A stretch of DNA of 64,000 nucleotides from Cohaesibacter marisflavi (GTDB taxonomy: Bacteria > Pseudomonadota > Alphaproteobacteria > Rhizobiales > Cohaesibacteraceae). Of the stretch, positions 7,418 to 15,183 are shown piece after piece. The translations under genes were made by a program, and so were the position numbers. The notes below the pieces were generated by a model, which saw only the letters and a program-made list of their open reading frames with translations, did not search any database and was not told the DNA's origin. Position 1 is the stretch's first letter. The number at the start of each line of letters is the position of its first letter. The stretch lies in NCBI RefSeq assembly GCF_900115225.1, contig NZ_FOVR01000017.1, positions 1 through 64,000 of the forward strand. Direction: 5' to 3'.

Positions 7418-8281
7418 CTATGCTTCGCCCTTTTGCTGTTCGACAACAGCTTTTAGTGAAGTCGCTTTGACGAGGATGATCTTGCGGATAAATGCCGCCA
7501 GGAATAGAGCCGTCATAATGAGGATGATGGTTGGGGCAGGGGCACTATCAAGGAAGAAGCTCAAATAGGTGCCTGCAAGCATTGATGCCATACAAACAGC
7601 AACTGACACCCAAAGCATTGTACTGAACTTGCGAACCAGCAGAAAGGCGATGGCCCCCGGTGCGATGAGCAGGCCAACGGCCAGAATGAGGCCGGCGGCT
7701 GAAAGCGTCGCCACGATGGTGAGTGAGAGCAGGGTCAGCAAGCCATAATGTAACAGACTGACCGAGAGCCCTGAAACCCGGGCCTGTGCCGGATCGAAAC
7801 TGTGGAGCAACAGGTCTTTCCACTTGAGGAGCAGACTGGCTGCAACAATTGCAGAAATGACTCCGGCATTGAGCAATTCGCTGTTATCGACGCCGAGCAT
7901 ATTGCCGAATAGAACATGATCGAGATGCACGTTTGTGTGGATTGAAACATAAAGAACGATACCCACTGCAAACATGCCCGAGAAGACAACGCCCATGACT
8001 GTGTCGCGCTTGATGCGGCTGTTGGCGGACAGATAGCCGGTCGAGAGCGCGCAGACCATACCGGCCGCAAAAGCGCCAATCAGGAGCGGAAAGCTGAAGA
8101 TATAGGCCAGAACGATGCCGGGCAGAATGGCATGGCTGACGGAATCGCCCATTAGGGCCCATCCCTTGAGCACCAGAAAGCAGGAAAGGAGCGCCGTCGG
8201 CACGGAAACAATGATCGCAATCAGGAAGGCATTCTGCATGAAGCCGAACTGGAAGGGGAGGAGCAGGGTATCAAGGGGCAT
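7418..8281 (-). CDS. sitD: Manganese/iron ABC transporter permease SitD
   Basis: This inner-membrane permease belongs to the ABC-3 family (SitD/MntD type), 287 residues with about eight hydrophobic segments. Characteristic stretches are FLVLKGWALMGDSVSHAILPG and LILAVGLLIAPGAIAFLL. It would form the channel with SitC for Mn2+ or Fe2+ entry. The start at 8281 (MPLDTLLLPFQFG) lies 1 nt after the sitC stop, so the longer N-terminal reading to 8368 is rejected. It is the last gene of the sitABCD operon on the minus strand. No clear T-run terminator was found after it. Confidence 0.92.
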   Translation of the reverse strand: MPLDTLLLPFQFGFMQNAFLIAIIVSVPTALLSCFLVLKGWALMGDSVSHAILPGIVLAYIFSFPLLIGAFAAGMVCALSTGYLSANSRIKRDTVMGVVFSGMFAVGIVLYVSIHTNVHLDHVLFGNMLGVDNSELLNAGVISAIVAASLLLKWKDLLLHSFDPAQARVSGLSVSLLHYGLLTLLSLTIVATLSAAGLILAVGLLIAPGAIAFLLVRKFSTMLWVSVAVCMASMLAGTYLSFFLDSAPAPTIILIMTALFLAAFIRKIILVKATSLKAVVEQQKGEA

Positions 8282-8282
8282 G

Positions 8283-9173
8283 TCACGCGTCTTTCCGCTC
8301 TGCAGCCAGTGGTTCATCATACCTTGCAACGGCCTTTCTGGCCTTGCGTTTGGCTGCCAGCAATCCATGTTTTGGCGCCAGCAGAAAAGCGATCAGGAAA
8401 AGCAGCGTTTGCAGGGTAACGATCACACCACCAGTGGCGCCATCCAGAAAATAGCTGATATAGGCACCGAAAAATCCGGTCAGGGCTCCAATGATGATTG
8501 CGGTGATGATAAGCCGTGGGAACCGGTCGCAGAACAGATAGGCCGTTGCGCCGGGGGTGACGACCATGGCGATCACAAGGAAAGCTCCCACTGTCTGCAT
8601 CGCCGCTACCACCGAGGCAGAAAGCAGCACAAAGAAGATCGCCTTGAGCAATGGCGGATTGAGGCCGATGGTGCGGGCGTGGCTTTCATCAAAGAAGGTG
8701 ACCATCAGGTCTTTCCATTTGGCCGTCAGGATGATGAGCGAAATGATACCGATGAGCGCGAGCTGCAGGGTATCTTCTGGTGTGATGGCGAGAATGTTGC
8801 CCATGGTGATGGTCTGAATGCTGATGGACATCGGGTTGATGGACACCATGAACAGACCGAGCCCGAAGAAGGACGTAAAAATCAGTCCGATGATGACGTC
8901 GATTTTGAGCCCTGAGCGTTCAGACAGAAAGAGCATGCTGCCTGCTGCAAGGCCACCAGCAATGAAAGCGCCAAGAGCAAAGGGCAGACCAAGCATATAA
9001 GCGCCTGCCACGCCGGGCACCACCGAGTGGGACAAGGCATCTCCAATCAGCGACCAGCCCTTGAGCATGAGAAAGGCCGACAAGAAGGCACAGACACACC
9101 CCACAAGGGCCGAAACCCACATGGCGTTTGTCATATAGCCATAGCCAAAGGGCTCGAGAAGGAACTCCATCAT
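8283..9173 (-). CDS. sitC: Manganese/iron ABC transporter permease SitC
   Basis: This is an ABC-3 family permease of 296 residues with about eight membrane segments. It contains [22 protein letters not shown] and [18 protein letters not shown]-like sequence near residues 190-215, the family hallmark shared with SitD. It starts at 9173 and overlaps the sitB stop by 4 nt (ATGA), a sign of translational coupling. The C-terminal tail is basic and cytosolic. With SitD it forms the membrane part of a SitABCD importer for Mn2+ and possibly Fe2+. Confidence 0.93.
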   Translation of the reverse strand: MMEFLLEPFGYGYMTNAMWVSALVGCVCAFLSAFLMLKGWSLIGDALSHSVVPGVAGAYMLGLPFALGAFIAGGLAAGSMLFLSERSGLKIDVIIGLIFTSFFGLGLFMVSINPMSISIQTITMGNILAITPEDTLQLALIGIISLIILTAKWKDLMVTFFDESHARTIGLNPPLLKAIFFVLLSASVVAAMQTVGAFLVIAMVVTPGATAYLFCDRFPRLIITAIIIGALTGFFGAYISYFLDGATGGVIVTLQTLLFLIAFLLAPKHGLLAAKRKARKAVARYDEPLAAERKDA

Positions 9174-10063
9174 TGCTCCTCCTCACTTATCATTGTTTTC
9201 TGGCCATATTGCACAAAGGGTCGTTCGTCATCAGAAAGAATGGTAACCTCTCGCCCGTCCTTATCTTCATGCAAGTTTTGGCCCCCCAATGTGAAATGGC
9301 GTAGCACGCCACCAAAGGCTTGTTCCAAGTTCGTGCGGGTGAACGTGGTCTCGGTCGGGCCATAGCCCAGCACCGTGCCTTTGACCAACACGGTTCGGTC
9401 GCAGAATTCAGGCACCGAGCCCAGATTGTGAGTTGATACCAGCATCACGCGTCCTTCTTCGCGCAAGGAACGCAACAGGGCGATGATCTGGTCTTCTGTT
9501 TTGACATCAACGCCGGTGAAGGGCTCGTCTAGCAATATGACCATTCCATTCTGGGCGAGAGCCCTAGCCAGAAACACCCGTTTGCGCTGACCGCCTGAAA
9601 GCTCCCCGATCTGCCGTTTGCGAAAGTCCTGCATATTGACGCGATCAAGTGCTTCATTCACGGCGTCATGATCTGCCTTTTTGGGGCGGCGCAGAAAGCC
9701 CATATGGCCATAGCGCCCCATCATCACAACATCTTCCACCAATACGGGGAAGGCCCAGTCTACCTCTTCAGCCTGCGGCACATAGGCAACAAGATTGCGC
9801 TTCAACGCCTGCTTGATGGGAAGCCCCCAAAGGGAAATCGTGCCCGCAGCCACCGGCACAAAGCCCATGATGGCTTTGAATAAGGTGGATTTTCCCGATC
9901 CATTCACCCCCACCAGCGCTGTGATGGTGCCCGTCGGCGTTTCAAAGGATGCATCATGCAGCGCGGTGTGTCCGTTGCGATAGGTTACCGTGACACCGTG
10001 AGCCGAAATGCCGCCCCCCTCAAGAGGGGCTGATGTGCCGGGGAGCTGGTTGTCAAAAGTCAT
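9170..10063 (-). CDS. sitB: Manganese/iron ABC transporter ATPase SitB
   Basis: This ATP-binding subunit of 297 residues shows Walker A (GVNGSGKST), Q-loop region ([14 protein letters not shown]), signature (LSGGQRKR), Walker B (MVILLDEP) and switch His (STHN). The DWAFP stretch after the Q-loop is typical of metal-type (SitB/MntB) ATPases. The start at 10063 (MTFDNQLPG) lies 1 nt after the sitA stop, matching the tight spacing elsewhere in the operon; a start 24 nt earlier is possible. A C-terminal extension of about 35 acidic residues follows the ABC core. Confidence 0.93.
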   Translation of the reverse strand: MTFDNQLPGTSAPLEGGGISAHGVTVTYRNGHTALHDASFETPTGTITALVGVNGSGKSTLFKAIMGFVPVAAGTISLWGLPIKQALKRNLVAYVPQAEEVDWAFPVLVEDVVMMGRYGHMGFLRRPKKADHDAVNEALDRVNMQDFRKRQIGELSGGQRKRVFLARALAQNGMVILLDEPFTGVDVKTEDQIIALLRSLREEGRVMLVSTHNLGSVPEFCDRTVLVKGTVLGYGPTETTFTRTNLEQAFGGVLRHFTLGGQNLHEDKDGREVTILSDDERPFVQYGQKTMISEEEQ

Positions 10064-10064
10064 G

Positions 10065-10979
10065 TCAGTCCAGAAGTCCTTTGGCAACGGTGCTCGATGT
10101 GACGCGGAGCAGATCGAGATAGGTTGGCACGGGCCCTCCGGCTTCGCTTAATGAATCGACATAAAGCTCTCCGCCATAGCGACTGCCGGTTTCGCGCGCC
10201 ACCTGTTTGGCAGGCGATGTGTTCACCGTGCTCTCGCAGAAGACAACCGGAATGTGGTTCTGTTTCACCCCATCAATGACTTTCTTGACCTGCTTCGGGG
10301 TGCCGATCTGATCGGCGTTCATGGGCCAGAGATAGAGTTCTTTCATGCGGAAGTCGCGGGCGAGATAGCTGAAAGCTCCTTCGCAGGTTACAAGCCATCG
10401 TTTGTCTTCAGGAATCTTGGAGATCATGTCGCGTAAAGGCTCAAGCGTGCTGCGAAGCTCGTCTTTGTACGCTGCTGCGTTGCGGACATAGATCTCCGCG
10501 TTCTCTGGATCATGCTCAGCAAATGCCTCAAGGATATTGTCGATATAGATCAGTGCATTATCGAGCCCCATCCATGCATGCGGGTTTGGCTTTCCCTCAT
10601 AGTCGCCTTCGGCAATGGAGATCGGCTTTATGCCTTTCGATAAGGTTGCCGAGGGGACCTCTCCCAGCTGGCCGACAAATTGTTCGAACCAGCGTTCCAG
10701 ATTCAGGCCGTTCCAGAGAATGAGATCCGCGTTATGGGCGCGCACGATGTCTTGCGGTGTTGGCTCATAGCCGTGAATTTCTGCTCCGGGCTTGGTAATC
10801 GATACGACCTCAGCGGCATCTCCGGCGACATTTGAAGCCATGTCTGCCAGCACCGTGAAAGTGGTAACCACTTTCATTTTCTCCGCGGCATGAGCAAATG
10901 ATGAGGCGGCGGTGCTCAATAGGGCCGATGCAAAGAAAGATAGGATTGCTGTTTTAAAATGCCGTTTTGAAAGGGGCAT
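10065..10979 (-). CDS. sitA: Manganese/iron-binding periplasmic protein SitA
   Basis: This cluster A-1 metal-binding lipoprotein-like receptor (304 residues) delivers Mn2+ or Fe2+ to SitBCD. A signal peptide with cleavage near AHA-AEK is seen, without a lipobox Cys, so the protein is probably free in the periplasm. Expected metal ligands are visible: His in [13 protein letters not shown], His in NPHAWMG, Glu in [10 protein letters not shown] and Asp in [11 protein letters not shown]. The start at 10979 (MPLSKRHF) is set by CAGGAG 6-7 nt upstream; the longer reading to 11033 would bury the signal peptide. It is the first gene of the operon. Confidence 0.94.
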   Translation of the reverse strand: MPLSKRHFKTAILSFFASALLSTAASSFAHAAEKMKVVTTFTVLADMASNVAGDAAEVVSITKPGAEIHGYEPTPQDIVRAHNADLILWNGLNLERWFEQFVGQLGEVPSATLSKGIKPISIAEGDYEGKPNPHAWMGLDNALIYIDNILEAFAEHDPENAEIYVRNAAAYKDELRSTLEPLRDMISKIPEDKRWLVTCEGAFSYLARDFRMKELYLWPMNADQIGTPKQVKKVIDGVKQNHIPVVFCESTVNTSPAKQVARETGSRYGGELYVDSLSEAGGPVPTYLDLLRVTSSTVAKGLLD

Positions 10980-11010
10980 TGAGGGCTCCTGTCTCGAGAT
11001 AGTCTGAATA

Positions 11011-11032
11011 TTGCGAATGACTTGCAATTGCA
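11011..11032. promoter_or_regulatory. Candidate Mur/Fur-type operator of sitABCD
   Basis: TTGCGAATGACTTGCAA (11011-11027) is a TTGC-N9-GCAA dyad, and it overlaps the perfect palindrome TGCAATTGCA (11023-11032). It lies about 32-53 bp upstream of the sitA start. Rhizobial sit operons are repressed by the Fur-family protein Mur through TGCAA-rich dyads, so this site fits. The exact consensus could not be tested. Confidence 0.5.
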
Positions 11033-11161
11033 TTAGGGCATTATATTTTTGATATTTGCAAGTTTATAAGGCTCGGAGCAGGTGAAAAACTGGGGAAATG
11101 CGGGGAATATAGCCTTGGCTTTAAAATCGGAGACTTATTTCACTGTCAATTCTTCAAATGA

Positions 11162-11189
11162 AAAGGCCAACTCCCAAGAGCTGGCCTTT
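11162..11189 (-). terminator. Rho-independent terminator of the gene at 11301-11864
   Basis: On the minus strand AAAGGCCA (11182-11189) pairs with TGGCCTTT (11162-11169), followed by TTTCATTT-like sequence. It lies about 110 bp downstream of the unknown minus-strand gene and separates it from sitA. Confidence 0.7.
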
Positions 11190-11300
11190 CAAAGCCTCAG
11201 ACATAACTTTGGTTTTGAATTCTGGTAAATGTTTCTTCTGCTTCAACAGTCCCCTGATCCAATCCCATTGATTCAGGTGGTGTCATCCCTCCGTGCAAAT

Positions 11301-11864
11301 TTATTGGCTCAGAATTTTTACATTGAACAGATCATCTGGCGCCGTAGCCATGAGTCTTGCAATCAAGTCCTGTTTGAAAGATTGATAGGCACTTTGTTCA
11401 GCGTCATCACCTTTGCGCGGCTGGAACCCTCGCACCATATTGCGAAATTCTTCTGTGAAATAGCCATCCACCGGCCATAGGGCAATCCGTTTTCCTTCAT
11501 ACTCGAATTCATAGTAGAAGCGTCCGATCAGAGCTTCTGGGGCCTGTTCGGGGAGCCCTTCCGTTTTTATCGTTATATTGTCAGCATTGCGTGTGCTGCC
11601 GCGAAGGACAAGCTCAATGATATCAGTGACTCCGGGGCCGGGGAAACCCACTTGCACCTTAAGTGCGTTTCTTTCGATCAAACCATCATTGGCCAATTCT
11701 GCAGAAGCCTTTTTGAGCATCTGAAACATAAGAGCCGTGGCGATGATCTGATCTGGTCCGGCATAGCGAATAAAATCCTCCCGCGTAAAAGAAAGAGGGC
11801 AATCGCCTTCTCTCAGATCCACTGTCGGTGCGTGACGTTCTCCAATGCCGTACGGATTTTTCAT
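11301..11864 (-). CDS. Hypothetical protein beside an ABC importer operon
   Basis: This 187-residue soluble protein is not recognised. It has no signal peptide and no membrane segment. Conserved-looking blocks are YAGPDQIIATALMFQMLKKA, KVQVGFPGPGVTDIIELVLR and FYYEFEYEGKRIALWPVDGYF. The chosen start (MKNPYGIGERHAP) is 51 nt inside the longest frame; neither start has a clear ribosome site. It is divergent from the two ThuA-like genes and shares their dyad-bearing promoter region, so it probably belongs to the same functional unit as the importer. It could be an enzyme or an adaptor; nothing in the sequence decides this. Confidence 0.72.
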   Translation of the reverse strand: MKNPYGIGERHAPTVDLREGDCPLSFTREDFIRYAGPDQIIATALMFQMLKKASAELANDGLIERNALKVQVGFPGPGVTDIIELVLRGSTRNADNITIKTEGLPEQAPEALIGRFYYEFEYEGKRIALWPVDGYFTEEFRNMVRGFQPRKGDDAEQSAYQSFKQDLIARLMATAPDDLFNVKILSQ

Positions 11865-11930
11865 TTTGAGTGTTTTCCCATATCGCTGTTGACAAAATTT
11901 GAGTTTTTTATACAAGAATATCGATAAATA

Positions 11931-11960
11931 ATATGAGTTAGGAACTCAAGATAAAATAAT
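11931..11960. promoter_or_regulatory. TGAGT-N5-ACTCA dyad, copy 1
   Basis: ATATGAGT-N5-ACTCAAGA, with TGAGT at 11934-11938 and ACTCA at 11944-11948, lies in the divergent promoter region between the unknown gene and the first ThuA-like gene. It is followed by ATAATTCA. The same arrangement recurs at 13321-13347 before the permease genes, which points to a shared regulator. Confidence 0.55.
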
Positions 11961-11990
11961 TCATTTCAACGCACTTGCGAAAGAGAGCCA

Positions 11991-12632
11991 ATGGCAAAGT
12001 CACAAGGACGTTTTCTGTTCGTCGACAATACTGCTGTAGGATTGGCTGCCCTTCCGCCCCGCTTGGATCGTCATCGGGTCGATGTTCTGCAGCAATATGA
12101 GATCGATCGTCTGAACTGGGCTGTCTATGACGCGGTCATTCTGACTATCCATGCAGATCAGATTCATCTGATGGAGTTGAAGGACAAGTTCGAAAGCTAT
12201 CTGGCATGCGGTGGGACGGTCCTGTTCAACGGCCATGTGGTGCAGCCTTTCCTGCCAGAACTCACCCGCTTTCAGCCGCTGCCAAAGCGCGGAAGAAACG
12301 ATCTTATCGTTCATCGCGAAGCGGATCATCCTGCGTTTGACGGCATCACTGGTGAGCTATTGTCATTCAGAAAAGGCGTATCTGGTTTTTATGGCCGCGG
12401 GATGAATCCACCTCCTGAGGGAGCCTTTGTCGTCAACAGCATCGGTGCGGACCATTGGCCGCTTGACTGGGTTGTCGAGCGCGAGGGCGGTGGGCGCATT
12501 TTCGTTCATGCTGGCAATGATATCTGGGGGGTTCTGATGATCGGTTCTCCGGGAAATCTGCCTTACGTTCAACGCTTCTTCGACTGGCTGAGCGAAAGCT
12601 CAAGCCTGAAAGATACGATCGTAGCTGTGTGA
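11991..12632 (+). CDS. ThuA/class I amidotransferase-like protein, paralogue 1
   Basis: This cytosolic protein of 213 residues has a Rossmann-like start (GRFLFVDNTAVGLAALPPRL) and the block YDAVILTIHADQIHLMELKDKFESYLACGGTVLFNGHVVQPFLPEL. That alternation resembles the ThuA/class I glutamine amidotransferase-like fold, in which a strand is followed by a helix ending in aGG and a further strand. No catalytic Cys of a true amidotransferase is visible. Ribosome site AAAGAGAG precedes the ATG. It is followed 25 nt later by a paralogue and then by ABC importer genes, so it probably acts on the imported compound. The fold assignment is inference. Confidence 0.7.
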   Translation: MAKSQGRFLFVDNTAVGLAALPPRLDRHRVDVLQQYEIDRLNWAVYDAVILTIHADQIHLMELKDKFESYLACGGTVLFNGHVVQPFLPELTRFQPLPKRGRNDLIVHREADHPAFDGITGELLSFRKGVSGFYGRGMNPPPEGAFVVNSIGADHWPLDWVVEREGGGRIFVHAGNDIWGVLMIGSPGNLPYVQRFFDWLSESSSLKDTIVAV

Positions 12633-12657
12633 CTGGCCCTTTGAGAAGGATTTTTCG

Positions 12658-13293
12658 ATGATGACTATCGAGCAAGCCCCCCAGAAGAAATCCATCGCAG
12701 CGATTGATGGTGGATTCTCTTATCACCATCAATCCTTACGGTGTGAGCCGTTTGCGCACTTCTTCGATGAGGTCATCTATATCAGGGATGTTCCTCTTAC
12801 CGATCTGACACAGTTCGGAACGCTCATCATTCCATGCAGAACGAACGCGTTTCATCTCGCTCCGCTATCGGAGCAGTTTCAAAGTTACATGAAAGCCGGA
12901 GGCAGGCTGGTCGTGATGGGGGAAACTTTCCCCGATCGGTGGTTGCCAAACATCAGTTTCACAGGGATGGAAACGAATTTCTGGTGGTGGCTTGAGAAAG
13001 GGGCCGATCTTGGTGTGCGGATCGTAGACACCAATCATCCCATGTCGGCCCATGTCACCAAGGAGGGCGCGACGTGGCATCTGCACGGAACATTGGATCC
13101 TCTGACTAAGAACCAGCAAAGCTTGATCGCTTCGCAGAATGGCGAATGCCTGATGTTTGAAGATGTATCAAGTTACGCCCCCGGCACCCTGCTCGTGACC
13201 ACACTTGATCCATTCTATCATCATGGCTGTCATTTCATGCCTGCGACAACGGTATTTCTGGACAGGTTCCTCACCTGGCTTTCGGAAGGTTAG
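12658..13293 (+). CDS. ThuA/class I amidotransferase-like protein, paralogue 2
   Basis: This 211-residue protein shares the layout of the preceding gene: a short N-terminal strand, FGTLIIPCRTNAFHLAPLSEQF, then MKAGGRLVVMGETFPDRWLP. It also has WHLHGTLDPL and a His-rich LDPFYHHGCHFMPA. AAGGA lies about 8 nt upstream of the ATG; a second ATG at 12661 is equally possible. The pair probably arose by tandem duplication and diverged strongly. No catalytic triad is obvious. The gene ends 84 bp before the first permease gene, and that gap holds a strong nested inverted repeat. Confidence 0.7.
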   Translation: MMTIEQAPQKKSIAAIDGGFSYHHQSLRCEPFAHFFDEVIYIRDVPLTDLTQFGTLIIPCRTNAFHLAPLSEQFQSYMKAGGRLVVMGETFPDRWLPNISFTGMETNFWWWLEKGADLGVRIVDTNHPMSAHVTKEGATWHLHGTLDPLTKNQQSLIASQNGECLMFEDVSSYAPGTLLVTTLDPFYHHGCHFMPATTVFLDRFLTWLSEG

Positions 13294-13296
13294 AAG

Positions 13297-13368
13297 CGGA
13301 TCTGGACAAAGTGAATTAAATATGAGTATAAAACTCAAGAATAATTCAACCATCTGTCTCCAGATCCG
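13297..13368 (+). promoter_or_regulatory. Nested inverted repeat between ThuA-like and permease genes
   Basis: Outer arms CGGATCTGGA (13297-13306) and TCCAGATCCG (13359-13368) are perfectly complementary. Inside, GAATTA pairs with TAATTC, and innermost TGAGT (13323-13327) pairs with ACTCA (13333-13337). The right outer arm ends 9 nt before the permease ATG, where a ribosome site would be and none is visible. It may act as an mRNA processing or translation-control element, and the innermost part is the second copy of the dyad seen at 11931. Confidence 0.6.
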
Positions 13369-13377
13369 ATATTTCTT

Positions 13378-14316
13378 ATGGCGATCCAACTTTTCCAGCG
13401 CCTCGTCCAGGCTGTGATCTTATTGTTTGTAATTTCTATCGTCGGGTTTGCCTTGCTGCGCCTGCTTCCGGGGGATTTCGCAGAGGTGCTGCTCCTTGCT
13501 CAGATGGATGGAACCCTGCCGGACCCGGCCACTGTCACGCAATTTGCACAAGACAATGGCTTCAATGATCCTATGCCAGTGCAATATTGGCACTGGCTGA
13601 CAGATGCGCTGGGTGGTGACCTTGGGCAATCGTTCATTACAGGCGAGGCTGTTTCGAGCGACATGGCCCTTCGTATCAGCCGCTCGCTATTTCTTGGTGT
13701 CACATCACTGGCAACAGCATTGATACTAGCCATTCCAATCGGCTTTTTCTGCGCCACTCATACGGGTGGATGGATCGACAGAGCCCTGACCGCCTTGAGT
13801 GTGGTGGGCATGTCCATTCCCAATTTCTGGCTGGCGCTTTTGATGGCGTTGTTCTTCTCGCTTTTCCTCGATCTTTTGCCAAGTTCCGGCCATGGCACAC
13901 TGGCACACGTGGTTCTTCCTGCGTTGGTTATCGCAACGTCGGTTACCGGTGTCATTGCGCGCTTTGTCCGCGCGCGCCTGCTTGACGAGCTGTCGCAGGA
14001 TTATGTCCGCACAGCTAATGCCAAGGGAATGGGGCGGCTTCGCATTCTCTTGAGCCACGTGGTGCCGAACATCTTGCCATCAACGCTGACGCTGACCGGG
14101 CTACAGTTTGCCAAGATTTTCGATGGCATGATTGTGGTCGAAACCATTTTTGCCTGGCCCGGAATCGGCAGTCTGCTGGTTGAATCCCTGTTCAACAGAG
14201 ACTATCCGCTCATCCAGATGTGCTTTCTTGTGATCGCGTCCGGATATGTCGTTATCAATCTGGTGGTCGACTATCTGATCACGCTGATTGATCCCAGAGT
14301 GCGAGGAGCCATATAG
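13378..14316 (+). CDS. Peptide/nickel-type ABC transporter permease (DppB-like)
   Basis: This inner-membrane permease has 312 residues and six membrane segments. It starts with the family hallmark of an N-terminal helix followed by FALLRLLPGDFAEVLL and a long periplasmic loop. The EAA-type cytoplasmic loop reads DYVRTANAKGMGRLRILLSHVVPN, and the end matches the DppB/OppB pattern DYLITLIDPRVR. It pairs with the next gene to form the channel for a peptide, nickel-chelate or glycoside-type substrate. No Shine-Dalgarno is visible before the ATG. Operon: permease, permease, binding protein, all nearly abutting. Confidence 0.88.
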   Translation: MAIQLFQRLVQAVILLFVISIVGFALLRLLPGDFAEVLLLAQMDGTLPDPATVTQFAQDNGFNDPMPVQYWHWLTDALGGDLGQSFITGEAVSSDMALRISRSLFLGVTSLATALILAIPIGFFCATHTGGWIDRALTALSVVGMSIPNFWLALLMALFFSLFLDLLPSSGHGTLAHVVLPALVIATSVTGVIARFVRARLLDELSQDYVRTANAKGMGRLRILLSHVVPNILPSTLTLTGLQFAKIFDGMIVVETIFAWPGIGSLLVESLFNRDYPLIQMCFLVIASGYVVINLVVDYLITLIDPRVRGAI

Positions 14317-15183
14317 ATGCTCCGAAAAACTCCGGACAATCAATTGCGAACCCGCTCTCATTGGAGACGAATGCCGCTAAAGGGGCTGGTGTTTCTTGTC
14401 GTGGTTCTCCTGTGTATCTGGATTCCATTTTTCGCTCCTTATGATCCCCAAGCGATTGATATTCTGAACAGACTTGCAAGCCCGTCACCCAGCCATTGGC
14501 TCGGGACTGATCAGATGGGACGAGACGTCTTTGCGCGCCTTTTGTATGGGGCCCGCATTACAGTTGGCAGCGCCTTGCTTGTCGTCCTGTTTGCTGGCGG
14601 CATCGGAACGCTCATCGGTGCTCTTTCCGGCTATCTGGGAGGCTTTCTGGACAAGGTTGTCATGCGCCTGTGCGAAGGCATGTCAGTGCTCCCGGCGCTC
14701 GCAATCACCATGGTCATTGCAGGCGTTCTGGGGCTTGGTTTGTGGGCGGTCATTGTCGCGCTCATCTCGGTGCACTGGACCGAATATGCCCGACTGGTGC
14801 GCAACATGGTGATGGTGGAAAAGGCCAAGACTTACATCCAGGCAGCAGAAAGCCTGGGGGCCGGGCGCTTTCGGATCATCAGGCACCATCTATTGCCCAA
14901 TATCGCCGGGCCGCTTCTTACCATTACGGCCTTTTCCATGTCATGGGCCATTCTCTCTTTTGCAGGCCTCAGCTTTCTTGGACTTGGCGTCGAGCCCGGC
15001 ACAGCGGAATGGGGCCGTATGATTGCTGAATCCCGATCTCATCTGAGATCCCATCCTCACCTCGTTCTTGCCCCCGGGCTGGCCATCATGGCTCTCGTCA
15101 TGGCGATCAATCTGTTCGGAGACGCCTATGGCGACCGTCTGCGGGGGACACACACCAATCCACTCAAATCACGGAGATCTTGA
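14317..15183 (+). CDS. Peptide/nickel-type ABC transporter permease (DppC-like)
   Basis: This is the second permease of the importer, 288 residues. It has the OppC-type N-terminal helix, the motif HWLGTDQMGRDVFARLLYGARI of the DppC family and the EAA loop YIQAAESLGAGRFRIIRHHLLPN. The C-terminal part reads FLGLGVEPGTAEWGRMIAESR as in other DppC proteins. Its ATG follows the stop of the first permease without a gap, so the two are surely co-translated. Six membrane segments are expected. The substrate is unknown. Confidence 0.9.
   Translation: MLRKTPDNQLRTRSHWRRMPLKGLVFLVVVLLCIWIPFFAPYDPQAIDILNRLASPSPSHWLGTDQMGRDVFARLLYGARITVGSALLVVLFAGGIGTLIGALSGYLGGFLDKVVMRLCEGMSVLPALAITMVIAGVLGLGLWAVIVALISVHWTEYARLVRNMVMVEKAKTYIQAAESLGAGRFRIIRHHLLPNIAGPLLTITAFSMSWAILSFAGLSFLGLGVEPGTAEWGRMIAESRSHLRSHPHLVLAPGLAIMALVMAINLFGDAYGDRLRGTHTNPLKSRRS

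Noticed and set aside
7284-7568. End of the 194-codon plus-strand frame running into sitD
   Set aside because: It overlaps sitD antisense and has no start signal or family resemblance.
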